64,000 nt of DNA from Sipunculus nudus (Eukaryota; Annelida; Sipuncula; Golfingiida; Sipunculidae): assembly GCA_026874595.1 (NCBI GenBank), contig CM049310.1, positions 80,839,056 through 80,903,055 of the forward strand, given 5' to 3'. Below the pieces are notes generated by a model. The model was not told the origin of the DNA, ran no database searches, and worked only from the letters and a program-made list of their open reading frames with translations. Each line of letters opens with the position of its first letter. The first letter of the stretch is position 1. A program made the position numbers and the translations under genes. Shown piece by piece: positions 37,155 through 52,100 of this stretch.

Positions 37155-40100
37155 CTGTAAAGAAAATAAAATAATTTTGTAAATTTAAAGGGACCTAATC
37201 ACACACATAGCCCATCAAATTAACACCAAAAAATCTTCTCTTTAAATAAAATTGTAAATGCCAAAATATTGTACTGAAACTGTTGGTTTATTCCTGTACA
37301 CAAGTGTTAAAAAAAGTGGACCAGGGCACATTCACTGGCATGAACACAAACATAGTGCGACCTCAACCTGCATTTCCGTTTTCTTCTCAGACTTACAACT
37401 GGTGTTTCACAACCATACACATCTTTATTTGGACTACGGTACTCTTTGTTTGGGACCTGTCTTAAATAAAGCTGATATGAACAGACAGTGTGAAAGAATA
37501 GACATACTATAGCAAATGATTATGTCCCTTTAAGGTAAATCTCAACAATAAGTGTTGAATTTAATATCTGTGGTTCTCATATAAAAAGTCATCTGAAAGT
37601 TAGCCCAGTTATAAACTGGTACATGGTTCTCAATAATCAGGTGAAAATTATTCTGATGTAGTATTTTAGAGCTGCTTTGCTTTTCAAAATAAAATCTTCA
37701 ATGCTGCAATTAAAAGCAAACAAACATGCAGTGTTTCTATCAGCTCTGCATTAACTGAAAATGCAATATTTACACACACAAATGGAAATAAATTCACATT
37801 TATACCCAAGTTACTCAAGATTATCCGTCTTGTTCATAAAAATTGACCATTACAGACTGAAATCTATCCTTTTTTTTATTAAATAAATGTGATGTCTAAA
37901 TTACCTTTTGCCTAGGTGCAAAAATGCCCCACAAGATGTTATGTGCACCCACTGTGTACTTTGAGCACTTGTTTTGGTCATTAAAGTTACACAGAAATTT
38001 ACAATCTAATGTGTATTATCTCGTACTATTCGAGCATTATGGATGTATATAAAAGTTTGCCAGCAAGATCATCCAAGCTCCAGGACTAACTTTCCCCCAA
38101 ATGGACTGTTTCACACGTGTTTTGGTTCCATGTGTGAGCGAACACAGTGCACATGTGACTGTTTAACATAATTTATAACAACACTGCATGACAAGTGGAC
38201 CAAGCTTGTGCATATGCGACAACTCCAAGTCACAGAGAAGAAACATGAAAGAAGAAACACAGAAGAGACAACTGCTGGAAGCTTGAAAAGCTTGATTTTT
38301 AAAGTTGCACATGGCCGGCTTGCTTTGTTAATGTTTTGTGCTACTGGTTGTGCGCAGTGCAAGCTATTTACTGCTTGTGCACAGGAGTAAGGAAACAGTT
38401 TCAGAATGAAATATGAGTAGATATCATAATATTTTAAGGAGAAAACACTATATTTTCTATACAATTAACATGCCTTGTATATGAATAGGTCCCTTTAGGA
38501 AAGATCTGCAAGACTGTCAGGCACCTGCACATCTCATGGTTCATGTGATCAAACATAGACATAAACATTAAGACAGATTGTAAAAGTACAGGCTAACACC
38601 TACGCTCCTCATGTAGCAGTTATACACTGCAGTCATTCCAGAGTCTCCTTTGTTTTAACGGCTGCTTTGTATAGCAAGGTCCTCCCAGTCTCACCACCAG
38701 GGCTTGCACAAGGCAAACCATTGTAATCCAACCAATGAGAGTACTGTATCACCTTGTGCATCCAACTTCAAGTTTTAAATCTGCAACACCCAGCTTTTAT
38801 TTGTCTGAATTTTGGCCCTTTGCCAGCCCTGGTGTTGCAACCCCCAAAAAAATTGCTGAACAAAGCAGCAGTTAAAACAAAGGAGATCTGAAATGAGTTC
38901 AGTGTTTCACTACTGCATGAGGATGTAAGAAAGACTAAGCATTAAGAGCTTATCTTCTGAAGGATCTTAATCAGGGTTTCAATTATGGTCAGGTCTATAG
39001 ATCCTTAACTTATTTTTCATTTCAACTGAATAACAGTATAATTTGGTAGCTACACTGACATTGACTTTATGTATTTGTGTACCTTGAAATTAAATTGTGT
39101 AATTAGTTGTATAATCTTAGGTGCCCACCTGGACACCTCTGAATTGACAGGACTTACTGTGGTGATCTTTCTTGCGATGACTTCCTCATGTGACATGATT
39201 GCGAGACATCCAGCTGCCGCTCTCACTAAGTAAATGTCTTCTTCTCCGCAGTATAACACCAACAGCTTCACACGATCATTCTCAAATGTGTATTTCTCAA
39301 CAACCTAGGACAAATAATAAAGTAACTGTTAGTGGTGTAAGTTAATGGTTATATGTAATTTTAAACATGGTGAGTTTCATGAAAACCTGTCAAATCCTTG
39401 TAAGTTATTGCGGATACACTCAAATTTAACGGACTGACAAACAAAGGACAAACTGTGGGTATACCATTAAAAGTTCTCTCGTATTCAGCCATATAAAAAT
39501 TAAAGGGACATAATCAGGAGCTAAATTATGCCTATTCTTGCATACTATCTGTTCAGTTTTGCTTTATACAAATGTTTCCCCGCAAAACCATCACAGCACA
39601 TGGTCTCATTTTCTCACATTCGGCTGTTTAACACCATGTCATGGCTCTGCATGTTGGTAAACAGTCTGTTTACCATAACAAGACCGCATCACAGGTAGTC
39701 AGATTAAGAGGGGCAAAACTCAGTGTTTCAGCCAGCAGAAACATGTATTACATTTTTCTGGGCCATGTCAGACCGGGTATCTCCTGACTGACACGTGTTT
39801 TGGCTCAGTGATGCACAATGCCCCACACGCTGTGTTTATGTTGACAGCTGTCATTGCGCCCGGTTTACTGTTTTTACATTTTTTTACAGGAGAAAGCAAA
39901 CGGTTTCAGGGCAATATTTTGGCAGGTACAGATTTATTGTAAAGGGAAGAAACTATTTTTCATGTAAACTCAACATGCTTTATTGGTGATTGGGCCCCTT
40001 TAAACGTACCTTATCACACATGACCATATTACACATGCACTCTGTGGCTGCTCGCCTCAGCATTTCATGTTCCTCAAACATGTAGTGCTCTATCTGAGAG

Positions 40101-43100
40101 AAACCATCTTCCTTCAAGATCCTCTGCCTGCAACACAATACATAGATTTCAAAATAATAAAACAACTCGGACATCAATTGATATAAAATCATTCGATCAA
40201 AATCTTGATCACACTTAACTCAGACTGGTGGAGTACCTTTGCACACAATAATTGTTCTTTTGCTTCTCAAGGTCAACTGGTATTCAAACTTTTTTAAAGT
40301 TGCCTATTCGGATATCTGACATATCGGGCATCAATTTATATCCCCGACATCAAAAATTTGTATTTTTATTTTAAATAGAAATTTACCAACTTATAGCTCT
40401 AGCCCCTCGGACATTTCTTTCGAGAAGATAAAATAATACAATTTTGATAAAAATTTCTTTTGTTATGTAGTGCTTTTACCAGATTAGCAAACAAATTCTG
40501 TTATAATGATGCTTTTCCCTGATCATATAACATTTTTATCAAACATACAGAAAAAGGTAAACAAAAAAAAATCACCTGGCCAGATTGATTTCTGAAAAAA
40601 ATTGCCTGAGAACCAAACCTTATTTTTTTGGGCCTTATAAGAACCTTTTTCAGCAAGAATTACCTACAATTCCGTGATATGTTTACAGGAAGCCAGAATA
40701 CACATTAAGTCTACAGATAAGGCAGGTGAATAGCTAGCTTTAACATTAAAATTTGATCCTTTACACTGGGAAAAGGAGGGTCACTTAATCCAGACTCTAA
40801 AAATAGAAGGACTGTTGCGTTCACTGAGAAACAAGGCGACTTCCTGAATGTATGAGTGGTACAACACTTTAATAAAGTGGTAAATGAGGTTGTTCTGACC
40901 TGACTGTATCACTGACTGAGCTGATGTTTGTTAAAGCCATGAGAGCTTCGAAGTTCTGTAACGCTGTCTTCTCCATATCCAACAGCAGCAGCAAGGGACG
41001 GACCAATTCACAGCACTGAAAAAGAAAAATAATAATCCTGTCACAGCAATGAAGGAATACAGATTACCTGTGTTACAGCAAATGAAGGGATTGAGACTAA
41101 CTTGATCACAGAAATGAGTGCTTAAAGATTGACCAGTTCAAAGCACTAAACAAGGGACCTATGGGTCACGATGCTCAGCTGTTTTATATGATAAAAAAAT
41201 ATTATTTAGAAATGAGGCACATGCTGGTTTTGTGTGGTAATAAATATAAGCTGTATTATGAGTTGTTGTTGTTTAGCTTATGTATGATTTTGATAGTACC
41301 TTTGGAGACAGGGAAGAGGATTGATTTCATTTATTTCATTAACAAATGGAGTACTACTGTCACACAGATTTTGACTTGGCCATATAATTTATAAGCAGAA
41401 CATATAATATAAGAGTTTAACTATTTATTAAAAAAATTACAAATATTGTCCCAAATATAATTTTTATTAAAAATAATAATAGAATCATATGATTTTTTAA
41501 AATGAAATATAACTGATATGATTATTAAAATAATATTAAAGAATATATTCATGAATGCATTCATGAATACATTTTTAAAGTATTTGCACGAGTATTTAAT
41601 ACTTTCATTTTTACCTGAATTCCCATTCTTTATGCAAGAAATTTTATAATGGAGTACATAATCATATTCGTATTTAAATACAATTACAAAGTATTCGCAC
41701 CATGTCTGGTATTTATTCAGTTTTCACCAAACAATGATGTTGAGAATCCAGAATATACAAATTTCACACATTTAAATAATGATCATAAGTACCTGGTTTT
41801 ATGGCTTTTATTTATATTAAAAAAATAACTGTAAAAAATTCATTTTGGACTAATTTCACATCAATGTACACACTAGACACAGTAGGAATCTAGATTAATA
41901 TTATCAACTGCATCTTTGTCTATCATTAATTTCCTTCATATAATCCTTAATGATTAGTAATGAATAATATGATTTACTTCTTTATCATTAAAAATGAACT
42001 GAAAAATGCCATAGGTGACTGCATGGTGTTATTTGGAATATGTGACATTCTACCCATCGATACAAGATTCTTATATCATCAGTAACTGCAAGTTAATTTC
42101 CTGTTATTATAAACTAACAAATTCCTTTTCTATTTTTCTTTAATTTGTTATTAAAAACCAATAAAAATTTATTTATTTATTGTTTATTGTTATTTTGTTG
42201 GTTAAAACTACTAGATGAGTTGGGTTGAACACCTGGATCAACTGTGGCTGGCCATAAGCTGCCTGGATTCTCCCCTCAAGCGTGCATAATTTGATGAAAG
42301 GTCAACAAGGTCAACATACAGGTGACTCAAGAGGGGCTGGAAAGAGCCAAAGTCTGACAGGGTCTCATAAAAAACATTAATAAAAGCTACAATATTTGGC
42401 AAATTTCTTTCAGCTTTCTAAACTAAAAAGCTGAAATCCTTATGTGTGCATGATATGAAAATTATATCAACAGTGCTCACGGGAAACAAACATGCCTTGG
42501 TCACAGTTGGGCAAAATTTAAGGTACTAATTTTATATTTATACTAATAACTTATAAAATTTGAAAAATTCAGAACTAATTTTGGGTATTCAATTGAATCT
42601 TGATTAAATAATGTTACATCCCTGACAAAAAAAAAATCTCTAGCTTCAGCAATGCCCTTGTTAATGGAGTAAATATATTTCTTGATTTTTTACAAAGTGC
42701 ATTATGTTTTGGCCCATAACTTAAAAAAAATACACAATACTGACATCATTTCTCGCATGCACATAGTGAATGTATAGAAAAATATGTATATTATATATGA
42801 TCAAAGTCAGATCAGTGGTTTTGATATTAGGCAGTCTTAAAGTGTAACATTGGGTTTTTAATGAAAAAATGAAGTTTTTCATTGATATCTCGAAGGAATT
42901 AAGTCCTAGTGACCAAATTCTTGGCATGGTAGGGGATTTTGGAGAAATCTAACTGTTTGCCAAATTTAAGGAACTTAGAGCTGAAGCTGGGGAGCTGAGT
43001 TCTAGCAAACTGCATAACACTAGCAATATGTGACATGGTGCTTGAAAACTTGAATAAAATCTACAGTTTTTGATCAACTGGTTTCAAATTTTTGGTGTTA

Positions 43101-46100
43101 ACAGTTGAAATGCTAACAAAAACATGCTGTGAAAATTAAATCCACAGCAGTTACAGCAAAAAAACGTGCCATGGTCAAAGTTGGGCAAAATTTAAGGTAC
43201 CAATTTTTTATTTTTGCTAATATTTTTAAAAATTTAAAAGATTTTGATCTAATTTTGGGTATACAATTTAATTTTGATTAATAAAAGTAATATTACTGGA
43301 AAAAAAGTGCTTAGCTTTAACAATATTTGTGTTAAGTGATAAAATTTCTTTCCTGATTATTTACAAAATGCATTATGTTTGGGCCCATAACTTTTTTAAA
43401 TTAAATAATACAGACCTAATTTCTGGCATGTACATAGGAATTATATAGAGGATTATTTATAGGAAATATGAGGAAAAACAGATGAGTGGTTTTGATATTA
43501 GGCAGTCCTAAAGTGTGAAAATAGGTTTTTAATAAAAAATTGAGGTTTTTCCTTATTTTCTCAAAGGAATGAAGTCGCAAAGACCCAGTTTTCGGCTTGG
43601 TAGGAGATCTTGGGGACATCTAACATTATGCTGAATTTTGGATTCCTAGGTCTTACGGTTTCAAAACGTGCCACATCTACGGACGGACGGACGGACGGAC
43701 GGACGGACGGACGGACGGACGGACGGACAGACAGACGGACGACGGACAATGGACCACGACTATAGCTCAGATGACTTATAGTCAGCTGAGCTAAAAATAA
43801 TTTATAGAAGACTTTTAGGCACATAGTAACAATAGCGACTTCAAATGGGCTGCAGCTTTGCATCTATATTAATTGCAAGATTTTATCCAACAAGGGACCC
43901 ATGGGTCACGGTGCTCAGCTGAATATCCCTATGACAGTAAAAATATCAAAACCTGACAGACAGAAAAGAGGTTACAGTTTTTGTTATATTGTTGCAATTA
44001 AAAATGTAAATCCTTATGCTACAGCCATTTGGCAATATTATCAATACACCTGTCCTGCATGTATAGTTTTCTTTCTTTTATATCCAAAGACATGTGATGT
44101 TGCTTGTGGTTCTACAATGTACCTGCAATAGCAGACAATTTTGCCTCTATATATGAATTGAGTCATCTCAAGAGTTGCCTGGTGATAAACATCTTTAGTT
44201 ACTTACCCTCTGTCCAGGAAAGGCGATCTCTGGATTGGACGTGATTGCTATTTTGGCCAGGGCTTGAGCAGCAATGGCTTTGCCGAGCACGTTTCCATCC
44301 AATGCCAATGGGATCAGTGCCTGCAAGGAAAATTGAAACACTCTGTTACTCAGGAATTATAAAATAAAAGGGACATAATCAGAAGCAATATTTTCTCACT
44401 GGCTGATATATCTCTGCTGGATTGGACATGTGTTGTGGCCAAGGCGATGTGGCCCACGGACTGTGTTCATGTTGACGCCTGTAACTGTGCACGGTCCTCT
44501 TTTTTTAACATTCGTGTACATGAGTCAGCAAACAGTTTCAGGGCAATACTGTGTACCTTTCCTTAACTCACGACATCTGTCTTTGAGTCCTGTTCACTAA
44601 TCCTAGACCACAGAAGCCTGTAAGAATTACTGGTTTCATTGCCAGGCATTTAAGTCATAAATATGACCTTATCTCTAAAACAAGGCTGAATTGCACTCTG
44701 CTCTGTACTAACCCTGGTGGTGGGACCCAGAGAATCTTGCTACTGTTATGTGGTTACTGTGGCCATGTAAGTGACGGCAGGGACCCTACAGATAATCTGT
44801 TGAGAGAGTGCCAGAAGACAATCGTTCAGTGGATGGTATTACTATCGTATTAAATATGGGTGTCTCACCTGGACATTATTTATATATTGGAACTAAAACA
44901 AACTTGTTTTCCTGTATGTATTGTAAATAATAGTTTGTGCATTATAAATATTATTATCACCATTTGAGTCTTTCTTCAATTAAGCTGGTCGCATGTAGAA
45001 CCAAGATAAAAATTTAGTTACACGTAACACAACAGGAGCCATTAAAACAAAAGTAAAACTAGAATAAGTGTGATGTATAACCACTACATGTGGAGTGCAG
45101 GACCAATGACGTTTTGCTATAATACAAAAATTATTGCGAACAAAATTCAGTGGACTGAAGTATCCAAGAGGGTCAGAGATTAAGCAATAAACAAACGAAT
45201 CTGACCTTGCCTCCGCCCTGCTGCACCAGCGCCCCCCTGTGTTCCGGTTCCATCGCCACGGCCAGGAAGACTCTCGCCAGCAGCTCCCTCGTGTTGTGAC
45301 TTTCCGTCTTTGACAGCATCACCAGGGTCCCTGCCACCCCAGCCTTAATGATCTTCCTGACGCGCTCTTTAACAAACTCTGTCCCATCCTGACATGACAC
45401 AACAATTATCAGTTCAAGATTAACATTATAAACCTGCACTATGAATAAATTACATGAAACAAACAAGTTTTTACTGGCCAAACGCTATGATATATTAATA
45501 TGTAGGGCCATGTATTGTCCAATTCATGACACAATATAGCTATATGTAAAATGGTTTGCGAATATTTTGCCTTATATTTTTCATAGCAAAAGAAAACAAA
45601 ATAATATTACTGCTTGGTGATTCATGTGTATACATAATATTTTTTTTTATTTAAAATTGGTTCAGTACCAATGTATATGGTTTCCACCTTGTACAAATGA
45701 GGCCACAACAAATTAATGGATACCCAATATTAGGTTAATTTTAGTCTAGAAAGCGATTTTTATAAGTACTATTTCCTATTTCTATATGACTATTGGGTTA
45801 ATTAAGGTGTCTCAGTAGATCCAGGAACATATGATGTTGCAGCAGAGTATATTTGGGCAAATATTTTTTGCACATATCATGAACTCTCATGAGTCTGAAT
45901 ATTCAATACAGCTTTATTAATATTCATATATGAATACAACACTAGTCACAGTGTAGCAGTAGACCTTTTGACTATTGAAGACTCCCCTAGTTCACTCAGA
46001 ATGCATCATATCATTCATCAAACATATTTCAGTATATTATCATAGTCATCAAGAAATGTTACTTCAGTGTGTCACCATTGCATCTCACATTTCTCATGTT

Positions 46101-49100
46101 TCTGACTAACTTATAAGAATTTCCCAAAAAATACAGTAAAACCTTGAAAATACAAACACGATAAAGTGGTCACATTTTCGAGGTGGTAGTCTAAGCTAGG
46201 TTTTATGTAAAGAGCAGAAAAAAATTATGACTAACTGCAAGTGGTCGTTGTTTTAAGGTGGTTGCTAAATTGAGGTATTGGTTATGTGAGGTTTTACTGT
46301 GTGCTTTTGTATATGCAGAAATGATACAACCAATTAAAGCTGCCCATTAACCAACCTTTTGAAAAAAAAAAATTGAATGATTTCTGGCTTCCTCGAGTAT
46401 ATATTAATGATCTAAGGGTAATTCTGGTTATGAAAAGTTCTAATATAAGGCCTCCTTAAGGATGTATGAACTATGAACTTCTGCATGATAGTAATCATAG
46501 TATGAGTAACTGAGGAATGCGGCTTTTATTGGACCTTTTTTACCGATTTTTATCTTTATAATAAATATATATCTTTTCTTATCTTACCTTTTCATGTTTT
46601 TCTGGTACATGCTGTTTGGCAAACTTTGCAAGTTCAATCATCTCTGGGTCAACGTTTGGCTGATCATAACTATTGGTAACATTTACCAAGACCTGGGTCA
46701 CTGGGTACAAGACTCCCTTGTCTCCAACCTACAAGTAACCATGGAAACAAATAAATAACATCACAAAATTTATTTGACCTTTCAAAATCCTTAAAACATA
46801 TTTCATACACACTTTTTTTCATGTGCTCATTAATTATACATGCAGGTAACTGACAAATCAATTGCATGCTCTTTAGAAAACTTGCTAGACAAATACAAAA
46901 TATCAATGCATTGATAAATATTGGCATGTTAATAAATAACAAAGAAGATACAATAACTTGAACAGAAATTACTGCTAAAGCTACAACGCAGTGCTGCCAA
47001 TTCCTTTTATTAACAAAAGACAAACAAACTAGATTACAGTTATATTTTAATTACTATATTATACTTTCACAGCAGACAAAGTTACAACACTTCTTAGACA
47101 TTTGAAAAAAAACATTTGGGCGATATTATAAAAAAAGTGAGACTGCAATGACATTCTAACCAAATCATCAACACTCATTTGTTTCAACAGAATATGTTTT
47201 TAAATAATTTGCCTAGACTCTATGCCCTAAGCAATGACCAAAGAAGCCAGTCAAAATATTTTATTATCTGAAAGAAACTGCATGTTCTGGTAACATGTAT
47301 CACCATTAGGTAATCATAGTGACAGGTAATCTTGGCAACAGGTAATTGTGGCAACAGGTAATTGTAGCAGTTAATTATGGCTATAGGTTTTTGTGGCTAC
47401 AGGTAATTGTAGCAATTAATTGTGGCTACAGGTAATTGTGGCTACAGGTAATCATGGTTACAGGTAATTGTGGCTACAGGTAATCATGGCTACAGGTAAT
47501 CCTGGCTACAGGTAATAATGGCAACAGGTAATTGTGGCTACAGGTAATCATAGCAATTAATTGTGGCTACAGGTAATTGTGGCTACAGGTAATCATGGTT
47601 ACAGGTAATTGTGGCTACAGGTAATCATGGCTACAGGTAATCCTGGCTACAGGTAATAGTGGCAACAGGTAATTGTGGCTACAGGTAATCGTGGCTACAG
47701 GTTATCATGGCTACAGGTAATCTTGGTAAACAGTTAATCATGGCAACAGGTAATCGTGGATACAGGTAAACATGGCTACAAGTAATTGTGGCTTCAAGTA
47801 AACATATCTACAGGTAATTTGGCTACAAGTAATTGTGGCTACAGGTAATCATATCTACAGGTAATTGTAACTACAACTGTGTGATATCATTAAAAGTGGG
47901 GAAGTCATGTAACAACACAAAAAGATGTTTATTTACCCGGGCTAGGTCTAATAGAGATGTCAGGGCTGGTGTATCATTCACAAGATCTTCTTTAACTTCA
48001 GCGTCCAGAGAAAGAAACGCTAATCCCTCAGCTGCCCATTTCCTCAAATCGTTGTCTTTGGCTGGGTTGGTTAAAAACCTGAAAATTAAAAAAAAATCAA
48101 TGTTATTTAAAACAGATAAAGACAACAAGAACAAGATATTAAATGAGAAAATTTTTCATGACACATTTAATATTATTTAAATCCATAAAAAGATGGTTGG
48201 TATACAAATTTTGTTTCTCCATTCAGTTAGCTGGGCAGACTGTTTGTTATGCAAATCAATTTTCATTTTAATGTAGGCCTACTCTTGAACTAGATAATGT
48301 ATGTATTACTTATATATGAATTATTTCTATGATAAGACTATATATCTGCAATTGATCAAGCAATCTCTAAGGGAGCCATGACTAGGGAATACGACTGGAA
48401 TCGCCATTTAATATAGAAGCAATAGGCCAAAAAAAAAAACGTATGGTTCTGAGGCACTTTTCTTCAGAAATCAGTGCTGGCATACAATTTTCTTTTTTAC
48501 CTTTTTATGTATGTTTCAATAAAAATGTCATTTGATCAGCGAAAAACATGATGATAACAGATTGTTTTGCTAAACAGGTAAAAATAATACAATTTTGATA
48601 AGATTTCCTTTGATATGTAGTGCTTTTGGAGGTTAAAATTGAAGCGGGTGGTGCCTGAGGACCATACATTTATTTTGGCCCTAGTCCATGATAAAGGTCT
48701 AATGAGTCATGTATTCATAGCTACCTCTTAACAGACATGTAAATGGTGTTAAAAACTCACATGGTCAGAATCATGCAAAGTAAATACAATTTGGCCACCT
48801 GTAATGCCAGAACAATTACCGTATACATCATTTTATAAATTGGCTTACTTCCTGCAGGCTTTGGCTAGCGTTTGGTTAGAACCTTCAGCAAAAGATTTGG
48901 CACTTGCATCACTTCCTCCTAATGAGCCTAATTTACACAACCCCTAAAAATATAAATCATACAGGATGCATAAATCCCCAAGTAAAATGTCCTACACAGT
49001 TACACAACCCCTGAAAATTCAGAGAAATCACTCAATGTACAAATAGTATCAAACTTAACACAAGCAGGGCAAACAAATAACAAGGGACCCAAGGTCCAGG

Positions 49101-52100
49101 TGCTCAGCTGAAGTTGACATTGAAGGTAAAAATCTGAAATGATAACAAATGGAGATAAAGTCTGAGAGGAAAAGGCAAAATAGGTCATGGTAATATAGGT
49201 TATTTCAAGAAAAGTTTTGTACTTCGGAGTAGAAACAGCTTTACAGTTTAGGATATACAGTTCAAACAGTAACAATTACTGCATTACACTTGGTTGTATA
49301 ATGCTCAAATGACATAGGAAATATATAGAGGAATATTTATGCCACATATGAACAAAAATAGACAAGCAGTTTTGATACTGGGTGATCCTGAAGTGAAACA
49401 ATAGGTTTTCAATGGAAAATTGAAGTTTTTCCTTAATTTCTCAAAGGAATGAAGTCACAGTGACTTTTGGTTAGGTAGAAGAACTTAGGACCTGTGTGTC
49501 AAATTTGGGATTTGTAGGTAAACTGGTTTCAAAACAAGCCTGTCTAATGGATGGATGGACGGGCAGATGGACAGATAATGAATAACAACTATCGCTCAGA
49601 TGACTTATAGTCAACTGAGCTTAAAACATAATAAATATTAACCTAACCATTAAAATGAAACATTTTAAAGCAAAAACGCTTCTTATCAAATGACTGAAAT
49701 ACTCTGACATAGTGACAGATCTAAATTGTACATACATTCAGTTTTCATAATTTGCTCTTTATAGATGCCTCAAGATTTGACCTGAGTGCGATTTTAATCA
49801 TTTCATAATATATGACTTGAATGATATGAGATGCAAGGGTCAGTATTCATTATTCTAATTTCAATCCCCAAAGTCAGTACCAGCGCTCATGTCTACGTTT
49901 TTTTTTATATTCCACTAATTGTCTGAACAAAACTATATTATCTTATTCGGAATAAACTTTTATAACAATTGATCCATGGGTCATGATGCCCAGCTGACTA
50001 GTATGACATAATGAGCAAACATTCACAACAGAAATTTTAACATCTGAAAACCAAACTGAGATGAACTTCAGGTGTGATCTTGACCTTTAAATTTCATCTG
50101 AGCTCTAAATGACAGTATACAATTTTCACCACATAAAGTGGAAAACAAACTTGGTTGACATTTGCTGATGCAGAATCATATGATGTGAACATTGGTGCTG
50201 AGATTGACAACAGTGTTCAAACATGAAAACTGCAAAAACATTTTAAGTCCTGAGTTGAAACTTACCACAAGAGCTCTGACTTTGATGGCATCATTCCCTG
50301 ACTGGTACAGCTTCTTCAGTATAGGAGTGGCTTGCTTGATGATACTGCTGCACTTGTCCTTCTTTGAGGTTGAATGAACTAAAGCTTCCACAGCAATTTT
50401 CTACAATAAGATCATGACACAAATGATCAACTGACTCTAATAATATACACAATGTATATAATAAATTTAAATAAAATCATGGTCCCATGATTCTATTAAC
50501 ATGTACAATTCCTTAATACAAATATTAATTAAGCATTAGGCCAACAAAAAAGGGTATGGTTCTCAGGCACTGCATGCACCAATTTTTTATTTTGATTTTT
50601 AATAGAAACTTCAAGACTAATTCTGAGCTCTTGCCACTCAGACATTTCTTTAAAGAAGATAAAATAATACAATTTTGGAACAATTTCTTTTCTTATGTAG
50701 TGCTTTTACCAGATTAACTTCACAATTCTGTTATTACCATGCTTTTCCCTGATCATATGAGTTTTATTGAAATATACAAAAAAAGTAAAAAAAAAATGGC
50801 GCTCATGCACTGAATTCTGAAAATAAATTTGCCTTTGACCTTACTCATATGAATTTTCCATTCAAAACCTTTTCATTTTCATTCACTTTCAAATTCTCCA
50901 CATCCGCTTTCTTAGGTATTGGCATTTCTATTGAGATATGGCAATTATGCATGATATGAATTAGGTAGGACATTGTGTGAGTTTGATTTTTCCAGGGCTG
51001 TTGACTTATAAATTTAATAAATCTTACATGATATATTGATTAAATTGAAACTGAAAATTTATCATAATTATTGTTACCATTTATTATGGACTAATTACAT
51101 TAGTTTGGATCTGTCAGTGGCAGGTTGGCAATCATGACAAATACTGATACAATATTATCCAAAAGTGTTTATCCAAATGGTATTTCATCAGAATAAAACT
51201 CCCCAAGACTGTTCAGATAAACATAGCTCTACTGTACTCAGTTGCCTGACTCTAATATCAACAGTACATACAATATATACTTGGAATCCAGAGTCCTGTA
51301 CCAGCTGTACTTACAAATAGGGGTGTGCGATATTATCAGTATATCACACACAGTGATCCTCTTACTGCCTACCAGGATATTGTTTTCATGTATCAATATT
51401 TTTCTATATTTTGTCAAACGTGAATGAAACTGACCTACTCTAGAAAAATAAGGTCTTTGTTACAATTTCAGACATTCTAAATTGGTTGTAAATCTAAGTG
51501 AAAACACAGCCCAAAATTCTCTTATTGCCAGTGGCACATGAAAGGCATAAAAGAAACTTATTTAAAAAAAAATTAAGTGTTTCTTCAAGTTCTGTTAATA
51601 ATAAGTAAATACTTTACTGAGTAATGTTGCCACATTTCCTGTGTGAAATAAAATGATGGGAACGTACTTTCATTGTGTCATATGTAAGATGTTAATAAAT
51701 GAATAACATATTTAACACGTGAAATATTTTTCAGAAAGCACACTTATTTCCTGTTAATTGATAAAATTAAAATATTCCGATATTTATCACAATATGCTAC
51801 AACATATTGCAATATATTGCAATACAAAAATTATGGGCGATACAAAGCCCTACTTACAATATGCAGTTGGTTTCCGGACTCTGCCATGGCCAACATGATT
51901 TCCATAATTCCAGATCTTCCAAGAAAACTGTTTCCAACCTCATATGGACCCTGAGGAAAAATAAAAACAAAGGTGCTGAAAAAGAGCAACCTGTCATGGT
52001 TTGTGTTAAAAGATTATCTGCAAACTAATTTAACTTAAAAAAACATGAAAAACAATGTCAAAAGTGAACACCACAATTGACCAACAGAAACTACCTGATA

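Noticed and set aside
47833-48180. 115-codon plus-strand frame over an unc-45 exon
   Set aside because: Antisense shadow of the UCS exon at 47937-48078.
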